Shown: positions 1 to 5,001 of the stretch, one piece after another
How positions within the stretch are numbered: position 1 is the stretch's first letter
Layout of the letters: every line of letters starts with the position of its first letter
From: Firmicutes bacterium CAG:170
GTDB taxonomy: Bacteria > Bacillota > Clostridia > Oscillospirales > Oscillospiraceae
Length of the DNA: 6,603 nt
Reading direction: 5' to 3'
Assembly (NCBI GenBank): GCA_000436735.1
Contig: FR887148.1
Span: forward strand, 1 to 6,603
Position numbers and translations under genes: made by a program
The notes under the pieces: model-generated
Seen by the model: the letters and a program-made list of their open reading frames with translations, nothing else
The model's database searches: none
Told to the model about the DNA's origin: nothing

Positions 1-83
1 TACTGACGTATTTCAAGGAAAAATGGCGCAGCACAGTGCGAAAAGGCCCGTTGCCCGGGCGCGTTGGGAGTTGGAAGAATACA

Positions 84-99
84 CCCTAGGAAAACTGGG
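84..99. promoter_or_regulatory. Possible operator upstream of the Rrf2-mnmA pair
   Basis: CCCTAG at 84-89 and CTGGG at 95-99 form an imperfect inverted repeat around GAAAA, just before and touching the ribosome binding site of the Rrf2 gene. Rrf2 proteins commonly bind short AT-spaced dyads at their own promoters, so this is a candidate autoregulatory site. No convincing -35/-10 pair was found upstream, and a 16-bp imperfect dyad can arise by chance. Confidence 0.25.
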
Positions 100-110
100 A
101 GGGACAAAAA

Positions 111-559
111 ATGATCGTATCGACCAAGGGCCGCTACGCGCTGCGGGTGATGATCGACCTTGCCGCGCACAACGACGGCAGCTTTGTGCCGTTGGCGGAG
201 ATTGCCGAGCGGCAGGGAATTTCGGAAAAATATCTCGAGAGCATTCTCGTCGTACTCAGCCGGGCGGGCTTTTTGCAGTCTCTGCGCGGCAAGGGCCCTT
301 TTGCTAGTGTCTGCGCGGAATGGTCGGCGGCTCTCGCCTCTCCCGCGCGCCGGAGGAATATACGGCGGACGAGATCGTGTGTCTGGCCGAGGGAACGCTT
401 GCGCCGGTGACGTGCATGAAGGACGGCGAGAGCTGCGAGCGCGCCGGACAGTGCCCGACCCGCCCCATGTGGGAGGGCCTCGACCGCGTCATTACGGAGT
501 ATCTCAGCCGCTGGACGGTGGCCGACCTCCTGAAAAATGCGCAGGAGATGCAGCCATGA
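111..559 (+). pseudogene. Rrf2/IscR-family Fe-S transcriptional regulator, frameshifted by a 29-nt insertion
   Basis: Rrf2 regulators carry an N-terminal winged helix and a three-cysteine [2Fe-2S] site, and sense Fe-S or cysteine status. The first frame (111-296, 62 residues) begins MIVSTKGRYALRVMIDLA and includes the helix-turn-helix around AEIAERQGISEKYLES, ending LRGKG. The family continues with GG(Y/S)RL, but here that resumes at 326 in another frame as GGSRLSRAPEEYT and runs to the TGA at 557-559. The second part holds the cluster cysteines as C-x6-C-x5-C (92, 99 and 105 in a restored 139-aa protein). Bases 297-325 are the extra 29 nt. As it stands, the first frame would make a 99-aa product with 37 foreign residues, stopping at 408-410. 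Start at 111 is supported by GGGAGGG at 97-103. The stop overlaps the mnmA start by 4 nt. An assembly error is possible, since everything else looks intact. Confidence 0.87.
281..325 (+). repeat. Imperfect 16-bp direct repeat with 13-nt spacer that makes the 29-nt insertion
   Basis: Bases 281-296 and 310-325 match at 13 of 16 positions, starting with the identical nonamer TCTGCGCGG (281-289 and 310-318). The repeat period is 29 nt, exactly the length of the extra sequence that breaks the Rrf2 frame. The 13 nt between the copies (297-309) are foreign to the gene. Joining across either repeat copy restores the frame: one junction gives LRGKGGGSRL, the family norm, and the other gives LRGMVGGSRL. 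The structure therefore looks like a small insertion with a diverged duplication of the LRGKG-coding segment. Confidence 0.75.
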
Positions 560-1587
560 GCCGCGTTCTGACGGCGATGTCCGGCGGCGTGGACAGCGCG
601 GTGACGGCGGCGCTGCTTCTGGAGGCCGGGCATACGGTCGGCGGTGCGACGATGGCGCTGCACGAATACGCCCCGCAGGAGCTGGCCGACGCGAGACGCT
701 CGGCGGAGCGCCTCGGCATCGAATTTCATATTTTCGACTGGCAGGAGGAATTCTTCCGGCTGGTGCAGAGGCCGTTTATGGAGATCTATCAGGCCGGCTG
801 GACGCCGAATCCGTGCGTGATCTGCAACCGGACGGTCAAATTCGGCCTATTTCTGGACAAGGCGCTGGCGCTTGGCTATGAGAAAATGGCGACAGGGCAT
901 TATGCCCGCGTCGAATGGGACGCCGGCAGCGGACGCTGGCTGCTGCGGCGGGCAGCGGACGCGGCGAAGGATCAGAGCTACGTCCTCTACAGCCTCACGC
1001 AGGCGCAGCTTTCGCGCGTACTGCTGCCGATGGGCGGCATGACCAAGGATGCCGCGCGGGAGAAGGCCGAGGCGCTGGGCCTCACCGTGGCGCACAAGCA
1101 CGACAGTCAGGATATCTGCTTCGTTCCCGACGGAGATTACATGCGATTCTTGACAGAGCATGGCGTCCGGCCGCAGCCCGGCCATTTCATCGGTCTGGAC
1201 GGGCGGGACTTCGGCCCACACCGCGGACAGGAGGCGTATACGCTGGGCCAGCGCCGGGGGCTGGATATTCCCTACGGCACGCGCATCTACGTCGTCGCCA
1301 AGCGCGGAAGCGATGTGGTGATCGGCCCGAACGAGGCGCTGTTTTCGCGGCGTGTGCAGGTGCGCGACCTCAACTGGATCCCGTTCGATGTGCCGCCGGA
1401 GGGCCTGCGCGCGCAGGCGAAGCTGCGCTATACGCCGAAAACGGCGGAATGCACCGTCCATCTGACGGAAAACGGCGCGGAGCTGTGCTTCGACGAGCCG
1501 CAGCGGGCCGTCACGCCGGGACAGGCCGCCGTGCTCTACGACGGAGACACGGTGCTGGGCGGCGGAACGATCTGCGGCGCGGACTGA
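556..1587 (+). CDS. mnmA: tRNA-specific 2-thiouridylase MnmA
   Basis: MnmA (TrmU) adenylates U34 of Lys, Glu and Gln tRNAs and inserts sulfur to form 2-thiouridine, using persulfide from a cysteine desulfurase. The 343-aa protein has the PP-loop SGGVDS at residues 9-14. The first active cysteine lies in TPNPCVICNRTVKFG (C90, with C87 nearby), followed by ATGHYARV. The KDQSYVLYSL segment comes next, and the second active cysteine is in DSQDICFVPDGDY (C188). The central and C-terminal barrel part follows (YTLGQRRGLDIPYG onward). It is somewhat shorter than the common ~360-aa form, mainly in the loop after GATMAL, where many homologues carry about a dozen more residues. Start 556 overlaps the Rrf2 stop as ATGA and has AGGAG at 542-546. 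No terminator-like hairpin with a T tract follows. A desulfurase gene is not in this window. Confidence 0.96.
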   Translation: MSRVLTAMSGGVDSAVTAALLLEAGHTVGGATMALHEYAPQELADARRSAERLGIEFHIFDWQEEFFRLVQRPFMEIYQAGWTPNPCVICNRTVKFGLFLDKALALGYEKMATGHYARVEWDAGSGRWLLRRAADAAKDQSYVLYSLTQAQLSRVLLPMGGMTKDAAREKAEALGLTVAHKHDSQDICFVPDGDYMRFLTEHGVRPQPGHFIGLDGRDFGPHRGQEAYTLGQRRGLDIPYGTRIYVVAKRGSDVVIGPNEALFSRRVQVRDLNWIPFDVPPEGLRAQAKLRYTPKTAECTVHLTENGAELCFDEPQRAVTPGQAAVLYDGDTVLGGGTICGAD

Positions 1588-1606
1588 CCGGGCCCTAAGG
1601 CAAGGA

Positions 1607-1635
1607 TTGCAATTTGACCGGCCCGCAGGTATAAT
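1607..1635 (+). promoter_or_regulatory. Sigma-A type promoter for the membrane protein-rpiB transcript
   Basis: TATAAT at 1630-1635 is a perfect -10 box. TTGCAA at 1607-1612 matches four of six -35 consensus bases, with a 17-nt spacer. A nearer TTGACC (1614-1619) is only 10 nt away and is not suitable. The site lies in the gap after mnmA, so the downstream genes can be transcribed independently of it. The predicted leader is about 105 nt. Confidence 0.72.
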
Positions 1636-1650
1636 ATACAAAAATCAGCT

Positions 1651-1690
1651 CCGCGCAGATACTTCCGGCTCTTTGGCGGCCTCTGCGCGG
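1651..1690 (+). other. Leader hairpin with perfect 9-bp stem
   Basis: CCGCGCAGA (1651-1659) and TCTGCGCGG (1682-1690) are perfect reverse complements around a 22-nt loop, just downstream of the predicted transcription start. A competing pairing is possible: CGGCTG near 1689-1694 with CAGCCG at 1725-1730, next to the ribosome binding site. No T tract follows, so it is not an intrinsic terminator. It could stabilise the mRNA or affect translation, and no known riboswitch class was recognised. Confidence 0.5.
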
Positions 1691-1732
1691 CTGTGTCGAA
1701 GCCGGCTCCGCAGAGAGAAAAATACAGCCGAA

Positions 1733-1738
1733 GGGAGG
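1733..1738 (+). promoter_or_regulatory. Ribosome binding site fixing the membrane-protein start
   Basis: GGGAGG lies 8 nt before ATG 1747. The alternative in-frame GTG at 1693 has no comparable site and would fall within the structured leader, so the shorter protein is preferred. Confidence 0.75.
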
Positions 1739-1746
1739 CTGCCGGA

Positions 1747-2892
1747 ATGCTGGATATCACCATCTTTGCACAAAGCTCCCCACTCCTGTGGGGCATTGCG
1801 GCGGCGCTTTTCGTGCTGTTGGCGGTGCATTTTACCGTCGGCACGCGGCTTTTCCGCCCGATGCGCGGAACGCTCGAATGGATCCAGCGGGTCGACCGGC
1901 CCCGGCTCCATTTCGGTTATGCACCGGAGACGCTGGACGGCTGGGACGTCCCGTATGTCTTTTTGATCGCGGCTGCGGCGGTGGGCTGCTGTACCATTGT
2001 GCCGATGACCCTGCTGCGGGCGCAGCCGGGCGTCGGATGGATGGATGTTGCGGATGTGCTCCTGCGGTATTTTCTCGCACCCGTCGTATCCAGCAGCATG
2101 GTCTATCTGATCGGGCGGCGGATGACGGATATGAGCGGCGTCGCGCTGATCGCGGCGGCACTCCTGCTGTTCAACTATGTTGCCGCGCGGTCGTACAGCG
2201 CGCCGTTCATGCTGACGGCCCTGGCGGCCCTGCAGGAATACCGGCGGGAAGAACGCTTTTCCTGGCTGGTGCTGACGGCGGCGGCCATCGGTGTCGGCAC
2301 ATATGTTTCGCCGGAGATCCTCTGGTTCGGGCTGGTGCTGTGGATCCCGCCGCTGGCGCTCGAAATCCTGCGCTTTGCGAAATTCGGGAGAGCGGCGGTC
2401 GTCCCCTATCTGCTGCCTGTGCTGCTGGGCCTGCCGCTGATGACGGCGCTGTTCGCGCTTTTGACGCAGGTGCCGGGAATGGTCGTCGCGTGGCAGCATC
2501 CGATCCCGCGCTATACGGTGGAATATTTCTGGCGGCTCCGGCTGAAAATGTGGAAGGAGCTTCTGACGCTGCCGACCGGTGAGCTGCCGCAGATGGGCTT
2601 TGTCGATCCGCTCCTGCTGCTGTATGGGCTGGGCGCGGCGGTCTCGACACTCCCCTTCGCCATCCGGACGCGCGACCTGCTGCTTCAGACGCTGATCTGG
2701 TATTTTGCCGGAAACACGGTGCTCTGGGCGCTGGGCGTGTCCATTCCGGCGGTCGGCTGTCTGCCGCTGATGGTCTGCGTCTGGGACTACTGGGGCCAGC
2801 GCGAGGGAACGCTCAACGCGACGATCGGCGCGATCTTTCTGCTGTGCGCAGCAGTCGCCGGAAGGGTGCTGCTGTTTCTCAGCGGTATGTAA
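1747..2892 (+). CDS. Polytopic membrane protein, unknown function
   Basis: I do not recognise this 381-aa protein by name. Hydrophobic stretches suggest roughly 10-12 membrane segments, at about residues 12-31, 68-90, 104-123, 130-147, 149-163, 171-187, 190-208, 217-240, 286-304, 311-331, 334-348 and 357-378. A more polar part lies at 241-285 (AWQHPIPRYTVEYFWRLRLK). Alternating short helices with ARSYSAPFML and charged turns such as LQEYRREER recall integral-membrane (GT-C type) glycosyltransferases. However, no acidic catalytic motif of that superfamily is evident near the N terminus, so this is only a suggestion. The reading frame is open from a GTG at 1693, but ATG 1747 is preferred because GGGAGG sits 8 nt upstream. 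It is probably co-transcribed with rpiB, 42 nt downstream. A long open frame on the opposite strand here is a GC-rich shadow. Confidence 0.85.
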   Translation: MLDITIFAQSSPLLWGIAAALFVLLAVHFTVGTRLFRPMRGTLEWIQRVDRPRLHFGYAPETLDGWDVPYVFLIAAAAVGCCTIVPMTLLRAQPGVGWMDVADVLLRYFLAPVVSSSMVYLIGRRMTDMSGVALIAAALLLFNYVAARSYSAPFMLTALAALQEYRREERFSWLVLTAAAIGVGTYVSPEILWFGLVLWIPPLALEILRFAKFGRAAVVPYLLPVLLGLPLMTALFALLTQVPGMVVAWQHPIPRYTVEYFWRLRLKMWKELLTLPTGELPQMGFVDPLLLLYGLGAAVSTLPFAIRTRDLLLQTLIWYFAGNTVLWALGVSIPAVGCLPLMVCVWDYWGQREGTLNATIGAIFLLCAAVAGRVLLFLSGM

Positions 2893-2896
2893 ATTT

Positions 2897-2910
2897 GCGG
2901 AGTATTCCGC
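2897..2910 (+). other. Small intergenic hairpin between the membrane protein gene and rpiB
   Basis: GCGGA (2897-2901) pairs with TCCGC (2906-2910) around a GTAT tetraloop. It overlaps the 10-bp palindrome TTCCGCGGAA (2905-2914). It lies in the 42-nt gap just before the rpiB ribosome binding site (AGGAGG, 2920-2925). There is no T tract, so it is not a terminator. It may be a mild mRNA structure or chance. Confidence 0.35.
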
Positions 2911-2934
2911 GGAAATAACAGGAGGAACTGAAAA

Positions 2935-3375
2935 ATGATTGCATTGGCATGTGACCACGGCGCGTTGGAGCTGAAGCAGGCGATCATGCGCCATCTGGAC
3001 GCGCGCGGACTTGCGTATAAGGATTTCGGCTGCTATGACCACACGAGCTGCGACTATCCGGACTTTGCCGCACCGGCCGCGCGGGCGGTCGCCTCGGGCG
3101 AATGTGAGCGCGGCATCGTCGTCTGCACGACCGGCATCGGCGTGAGCATTACGGCGAACAAGATCAGGGGCATCCGCTGCGCGCTGCTCAGCGATCTCAT
3201 GTCTGCGCGCCTGACCCGTGAGCACAACGACACCAATATGATGGCGATGGGCGCGGGCGTGGTCGGCGAAAAGCTGGCGCTCGAGATCGTGGACATCTGG
3301 CTCGATACGCCGTTCTCCGGCGAAGCGCGCCACCAGCGGCGTATCGACAAGGTCATGGCGCTGGAAGCCGAGTAA
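2935..3375 (+). CDS. rpiB: Ribose-5-phosphate isomerase B
   Basis: RpiB interconverts ribose 5-phosphate and ribulose 5-phosphate in the non-oxidative pentose phosphate pathway; relatives of the RpiB/LacAB fold also act on allose or galactose 6-phosphate. The 146-aa protein is the usual length. It starts MIALACDHGALELK (the D7-H8 phosphate/substrate motif). It then carries DYPDFA (40-45) and GIVVCTTGIGVSITANK (60-76), with the catalytic cysteine at C64 and the GxG anion-hole loop. TREHNDTNMMAMGAG (94-108) follows, with the ring-opening histidine at H97, and then the C-terminal GEARHQRRIDKV typical of the family. AGGAGG ends 9 nt before the ATG. The classic ribose 5-phosphate assignment is favoured over LacA/LacB because C64 and H97 are both present and no sugar-specific neighbours are seen. 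Confidence 0.95.
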   Translation: MIALACDHGALELKQAIMRHLDARGLAYKDFGCYDHTSCDYPDFAAPAARAVASGECERGIVVCTTGIGVSITANKIRGIRCALLSDLMSARLTREHNDTNMMAMGAGVVGEKLALEIVDIWLDTPFSGEARHQRRIDKVMALEAE

Positions 3376-3412
3376 AAGCGCCTTCGATGGATCTTTTGAC
3401 CCGATGCGGCGG

Positions 3413-3457
3413 TTGGAAGGGCTTGAAATACACGATGTATTCCAGCGCCCCTTCCAA
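3413..3457. repeat. 45-nt imperfect palindrome downstream of rpiB
   Basis: The left arm (3413-3432) and right arm (3436-3457) fold back around a CGA loop. TTGGAAGGG pairs with CCCTTCCAA (3449-3457) at the base, and AATACA (3427-3432) pairs with TGTATT (3436-3441) at the tip, with a few mismatches or bulges between. A second perfect 5-bp hairpin, TGGCC-GCG-GGCCA, follows at 3460-3472. Neither is followed by a T tract. The region 3376-3509 has no supportable gene. The arrangement resembles a REP-like intergenic palindromic element or an mRNA 3' stabiliser. Confidence 0.6.
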
Positions 3458-3509
3458 GCTGGCCGCGGGCCAAAATCTCTCAGCGAATGCCCTCGGCTGG
3501 ATAAAAATG

Positions 3510-3549
3510 AAACCGCACGCACCGGCGCGGGCCGGGTCGTGCGGTTTTT
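3510..3549 (+). terminator. Rho-independent terminator, probably bidirectional
   Basis: AAACCGCACG (3510-3519) and CGTGCGGTTT (3538-3547) form a perfect 10-bp stem. The loop can pair further (ACCGGC with GCCGGGT, one bulge), and TTTTT at 3545-3549 closes the + strand version. On the other strand the stem runs into complement-of-A-rich sequence (AAAAA at 3503-3507), so it can also stop transcripts of the minus-strand Dabb gene. It terminates the membrane protein-rpiB transcript. Confidence 0.88.
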
Positions 3550-3589
3550 CCCAAACGGGCATTGTCAAAATCAGGTGCAGATGGAGAAA

Positions 3590-3604
3590 TGCGCCTTTTG
3601 CGCA
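3590..3604 (-). terminator. Weak hairpin after the Dabb gene
   Basis: TGCGC (3590-3594) and GCGCA (3600-3604) pair around a 5-nt loop, just past the minus-strand stop and followed on that strand by a short TTTCT run. The stem is short, so this is at best a weak terminator ahead of the stronger one at 3510-3549. Confidence 0.3.
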
Positions 3605-3621
3605 GGCGGCGCGGACTGGCC

Positions 3622-3906
3622 TCAGATCTCGAAATCGACGGCGCCGCGCGCCTCGCGAATGGACTTGCACAGCGTGGACACCGCCACATGCCGCGGGTCC
3701 TTCTTATAGCGCTCCAGCGCCTCCAGATCGTCGAAGTCCGCGATCAGGCAGGCGTCGTAGTTGTTCTTTTCCAGAACGTTCACGCCGACCTCCATCCGGC
3801 GGATCTCCGGGATCACGCCGTCGAGCGACTTCAGCCCGTTGAGGAACCTGTGCATGTTTTCCTCTTCCCCTTCGCGGAATTTCCACATGATAACGTGTCG
3901 GATCAT
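3622..3906 (-). CDS. Dabb family (stress-responsive A/B barrel) protein
   Basis: The 94-aa product fits the single-domain Dabb family: small ferredoxin-like dimeric barrels, some linked to stress responses in plants and bacteria, mostly without a known reaction. Seen features are the opening MIRHVIMWKFREG, with the conserved early histidine H4. RRMEVGVNVLEKNNYDACLIADFDD (strand and turn) follows, and then LEALERYKKDPRHVAV, with the family's YxxxPxH element (H73). Start at ATG 3906 is chosen over an in-frame TTG at 3912 because GGAGG (3915-3919) lies 8 nt from the ATG but only 2 nt from the TTG. It follows the DUF3006-like gene by 54 nt and is probably transcribed with it. No catalytic residues are assigned. 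Confidence 0.9.
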   Translation of the reverse strand: MIRHVIMWKFREGEEENMHRFLNGLKSLDGVIPEIRRMEVGVNVLEKNNYDACLIADFDDLEALERYKKDPRHVAVSTLCKSIREARGAVDFEI

Positions 3907-3933
3907 TTTCAAAACCTCCGTATTGGATTTTCG

Positions 3934-3953
3934 GCCCTCCGGCTGCGGAGGGC
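3934..3953 (-). other. Intergenic hairpin that could compete with the Dabb ribosome binding site
   Basis: GCCCTCCG (3934-3941) and CGGAGGGC (3946-3953) form a perfect 8-bp stem with a 4-nt loop, between the two minus-strand genes. On the transcript, the upstream arm CCCTCCG is also complementary to the Dabb ribosome binding site, CGGAGG (complement of 3915-3920). The hairpin and a sequestered-RBS form are therefore mutually exclusive. No T tract follows on either strand, so it is not an intrinsic terminator. Confidence 0.5.
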
Positions 3954-3960
3954 GCGGATA

Positions 3961-4122
3961 TTACTTTTTGATGCGGTACTCGAAGTTCTCGAATACCAGC
4001 CGCGTGCCCTCGGTGATCCCGTCGGGCAGCAGCGCAAGCGCCGTCCGGCTCTCTGCTCCGTCGTCGGAGACCAGCACCGCGTAATCGCCGTCGATCTCCC
4101 GGACGGTCCGTTCAAACGTCAT
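3961..4122 (-). CDS. Small DUF3006-like protein
   Basis: This 53-aa gene begins MTFERTVREIDGDYAVLV and ends FENFEYRIKK before TAA (3963-3961). The pattern is that of small Firmicutes DUF3006 proteins: an opening xVxxIxGDYAVL, then a short acidic turn (SDDGAE), LALLPDGITEGT (leucine-leucine-proline then EG), and an alternating strand to the end. Their function is not known. GGGAGG (4131-4136) lies 8 nt before the ATG at 4122, an ideal spacing that supports a real short gene. It is first in the minus-strand pair with the Dabb gene and divergent from the lipoprotein gene, 77 nt away. No clear promoter was seen in that gap. Confidence 0.8.
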   Translation of the reverse strand: MTFERTVREIDGDYAVLVSDDGAESRTALALLPDGITEGTRLVFENFEYRIKK

Positions 4123-4199
4123 ATTTCTCGCCTCCCGGTGTCCAGTTTACCACAGAAGCGCGTATTTTGCATCTACCAAATCTGTTTTGAGGTGATTTT

Positions 4200-4877
4200 A
4201 TGAAACGCATCGCATCGTTTGTCCTTACACTCCTGCTGATCCTGTCGCTGTGCGCGTGCAGCCTCCCGCAGGCGAAGCCTGCCGAAGAGCCGACCGATGA
4301 ACTGGAGCTGGTCGAAGAGGCGGAGGAGACTGCCGAAGCGGAGGCTCCGGAGAAGCTCCCAATCATGCCGGAGGAAACAGCGCCGGAAGCGTCCGAACCG
4401 GAGGCGCTTCCGCCGGAAGAGACGGAACCGGCGGCGGAGACTGCGGCAGAGGGCGCTGAGACACCCGCCGAAGTGCTTCCCGAGGAACCGGCCGCGCCGG
4501 AGGAAGCGCCCATCCCGGATGCACCGTCGGAGGTGCAGCCGGAGACCGCCGAAGCGGCGGAAATGCCGGAGCCGGAGGCTCCCGAGCGCACAGAGGCGGC
4601 GCAGACGCCCGCCGACGCGGAGCCGGGGCAGGAAGCTCCGTCCGGGAACGGGACCGCGCCAGCCGGGGATACGTCCGGCAGCTCCGGTCAGAACAGCTCC
4701 GGCGGCTCCGTCACCATTCCCGAGCCGGAGACCGGCGGCGATCTCGTCTGGATCCCGACGCACGGCGGCACGAAGTATCACCGCAGCGCCAGGTGCAGCA
4801 ACATGATCGACCCCATTCAGGTCAGCCGTGAGACTGCCATCGCCAACGGCTTTACGGCCTGCAAGCGCTGCTATTGA
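4200..4877 (+). CDS. Lipoprotein with Glu/Pro-rich stalk and C-terminal His/Cys (probable zinc) domain
   Basis: The 225-aa product is probably anchored outside the cytoplasmic membrane. Residues 1-20 form a lipoprotein signal: MKR, a hydrophobic core, then lipobox L-C-A-C with the lipidated cysteine at C20. Residues 23-147 are a very acidic, repetitive Glu/Pro/Ala stretch, and 148-170 are Gly/Ser-rich; both look disordered and could span the cell wall. Residues 183-225 are a compact domain, VWIPTHGGTKYHRSARCSN then TAIANGFTACKRCY. It has H194, C199, C221 and C224 placed as H-x4-C ... C-x2-C, a likely zinc site. Similar short YHxxxxC...CxxC tails end other Firmicutes exported proteins, including some nucleases, but no enzyme domain is present here. 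Start 4200 is supported by GAGGTGA about 5 nt upstream. A substrate cannot be assigned. Confidence 0.86.
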   Translation: MKRIASFVLTLLLILSLCACSLPQAKPAEEPTDELELVEEAEETAEAEAPEKLPIMPEETAPEASEPEALPPEETEPAAETAAEGAETPAEVLPEEPAAPEEAPIPDAPSEVQPETAEAAEMPEPEAPERTEAAQTPADAEPGQEAPSGNGTAPAGDTSGSSGQNSSGGSVTIPEPETGGDLVWIPTHGGTKYHRSARCSNMIDPIQVSRETAIANGFTACKRCY

Positions 4878-4897
4878 CCGGCTTACCCATTTTTTAC

Positions 4898-4926
4898 TTG
4901 CCCCACAGCAAAAAGTACGCTATAAT
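4898..4926 (+). promoter_or_regulatory. Sigma-A type promoter for the cytidylate-kinase-like gene
   Basis: TATAAT at 4921-4926 is a perfect -10 box, with TTGCCC at 4898-4903 (four of six -35 bases) and a 17-nt spacer. The predicted leader to the kinase start is about 75 nt. The run of six T at 4890-4895 just upstream has no convincing stem before it, so I do not call it a lipoprotein-gene terminator. Confidence 0.75.
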
Positions 4927-4957
4927 GATATAAAGCATTTCTTAATGTTTTGCTGTG
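4904..4957. promoter_or_regulatory. Perfect 10-bp inverted repeat straddling the kinase promoter
   Basis: CACAGCAAAA (4904-4913) lies in the -35/-10 spacer and its exact reverse complement TTTTGCTGTG (4948-4957) lies in the early leader. Arm centres are 44 bp apart, close to four helical turns. The -10 box and predicted transcription start sit in between. This fits a two-site operator for a looping or dimer-of-dimers repressor. A fold-back of the leader RNA alone is not possible because the left arm is upstream of the transcript start. Confidence 0.5.
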
Positions 4958-4994
4958 TACGCCCTGCGCACCGGCAGAAATTACGATATGATAC

Positions 4995-5001
4995 GAGGGG
5001 G
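4995..5001 (+). promoter_or_regulatory. Ribosome binding site fixing the kinase start
   Basis: GAGGGGG ends 7 nt before ATG 5009. In-frame alternatives at 4955 (GTG) and 4988 (ATG) lack such a site, and the protein alignment also begins just at the shorter start (MTNKVITISR). Confidence 0.8.

Noticed and set aside
1..110. Tail of an upstream + strand gene
   Set aside because: Stops occur at 4-6 (frame 1) and 87-89 (frame 3), so a gene could end here. The remaining residues are too few to identify or to choose the frame.
320..559. Separate small gene starting at ATG 320
   Set aside because: No ribosome binding site precedes this ATG, and the sequence is plainly the C-terminal half of the Rrf2 protein, so it is part of the broken gene.
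915..1598. 227-codon + strand frame inside mnmA
   Set aside because: Out-of-frame Gly/Arg/Ala-rich translation of mnmA with no ribosome binding site of its own.
847..1641. 264-codon minus-strand frame opposite mnmA
   Set aside because: Antisense shadow of a clear, complete mnmA; Arg/Ala-rich with no recognisable domain.
1645..3522. 625-codon open frame on the minus strand opposite the membrane protein and rpiB
   Set aside because: Its product is Arg/Gln/His-rich with no domain pattern, and it lies antisense to two well-supported genes with good ribosome binding sites. GC-rich codon bias commonly leaves such antisense frames open.
3562..4203. 213-codon + strand frame across the Dabb and DUF3006-like genes
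   Set aside because: It is antisense to two small genes with ideally spaced ribosome binding sites and family-like sequences, and its own start has no RBS.
4112..4781. Ser-rich and Arg/Leu-rich minus-strand frames opposite the lipoprotein gene
   Set aside because: They arise from the GAG/GCG/CCG-rich stalk repeats read on the other strand. The + strand frame has a lipobox, a good RBS and a conserved C-terminal motif.
4878..4897. Intrinsic terminator after the lipoprotein gene
   Set aside because: There is a six-T run at 4890-4895 but no stable GC-rich stem immediately before it.
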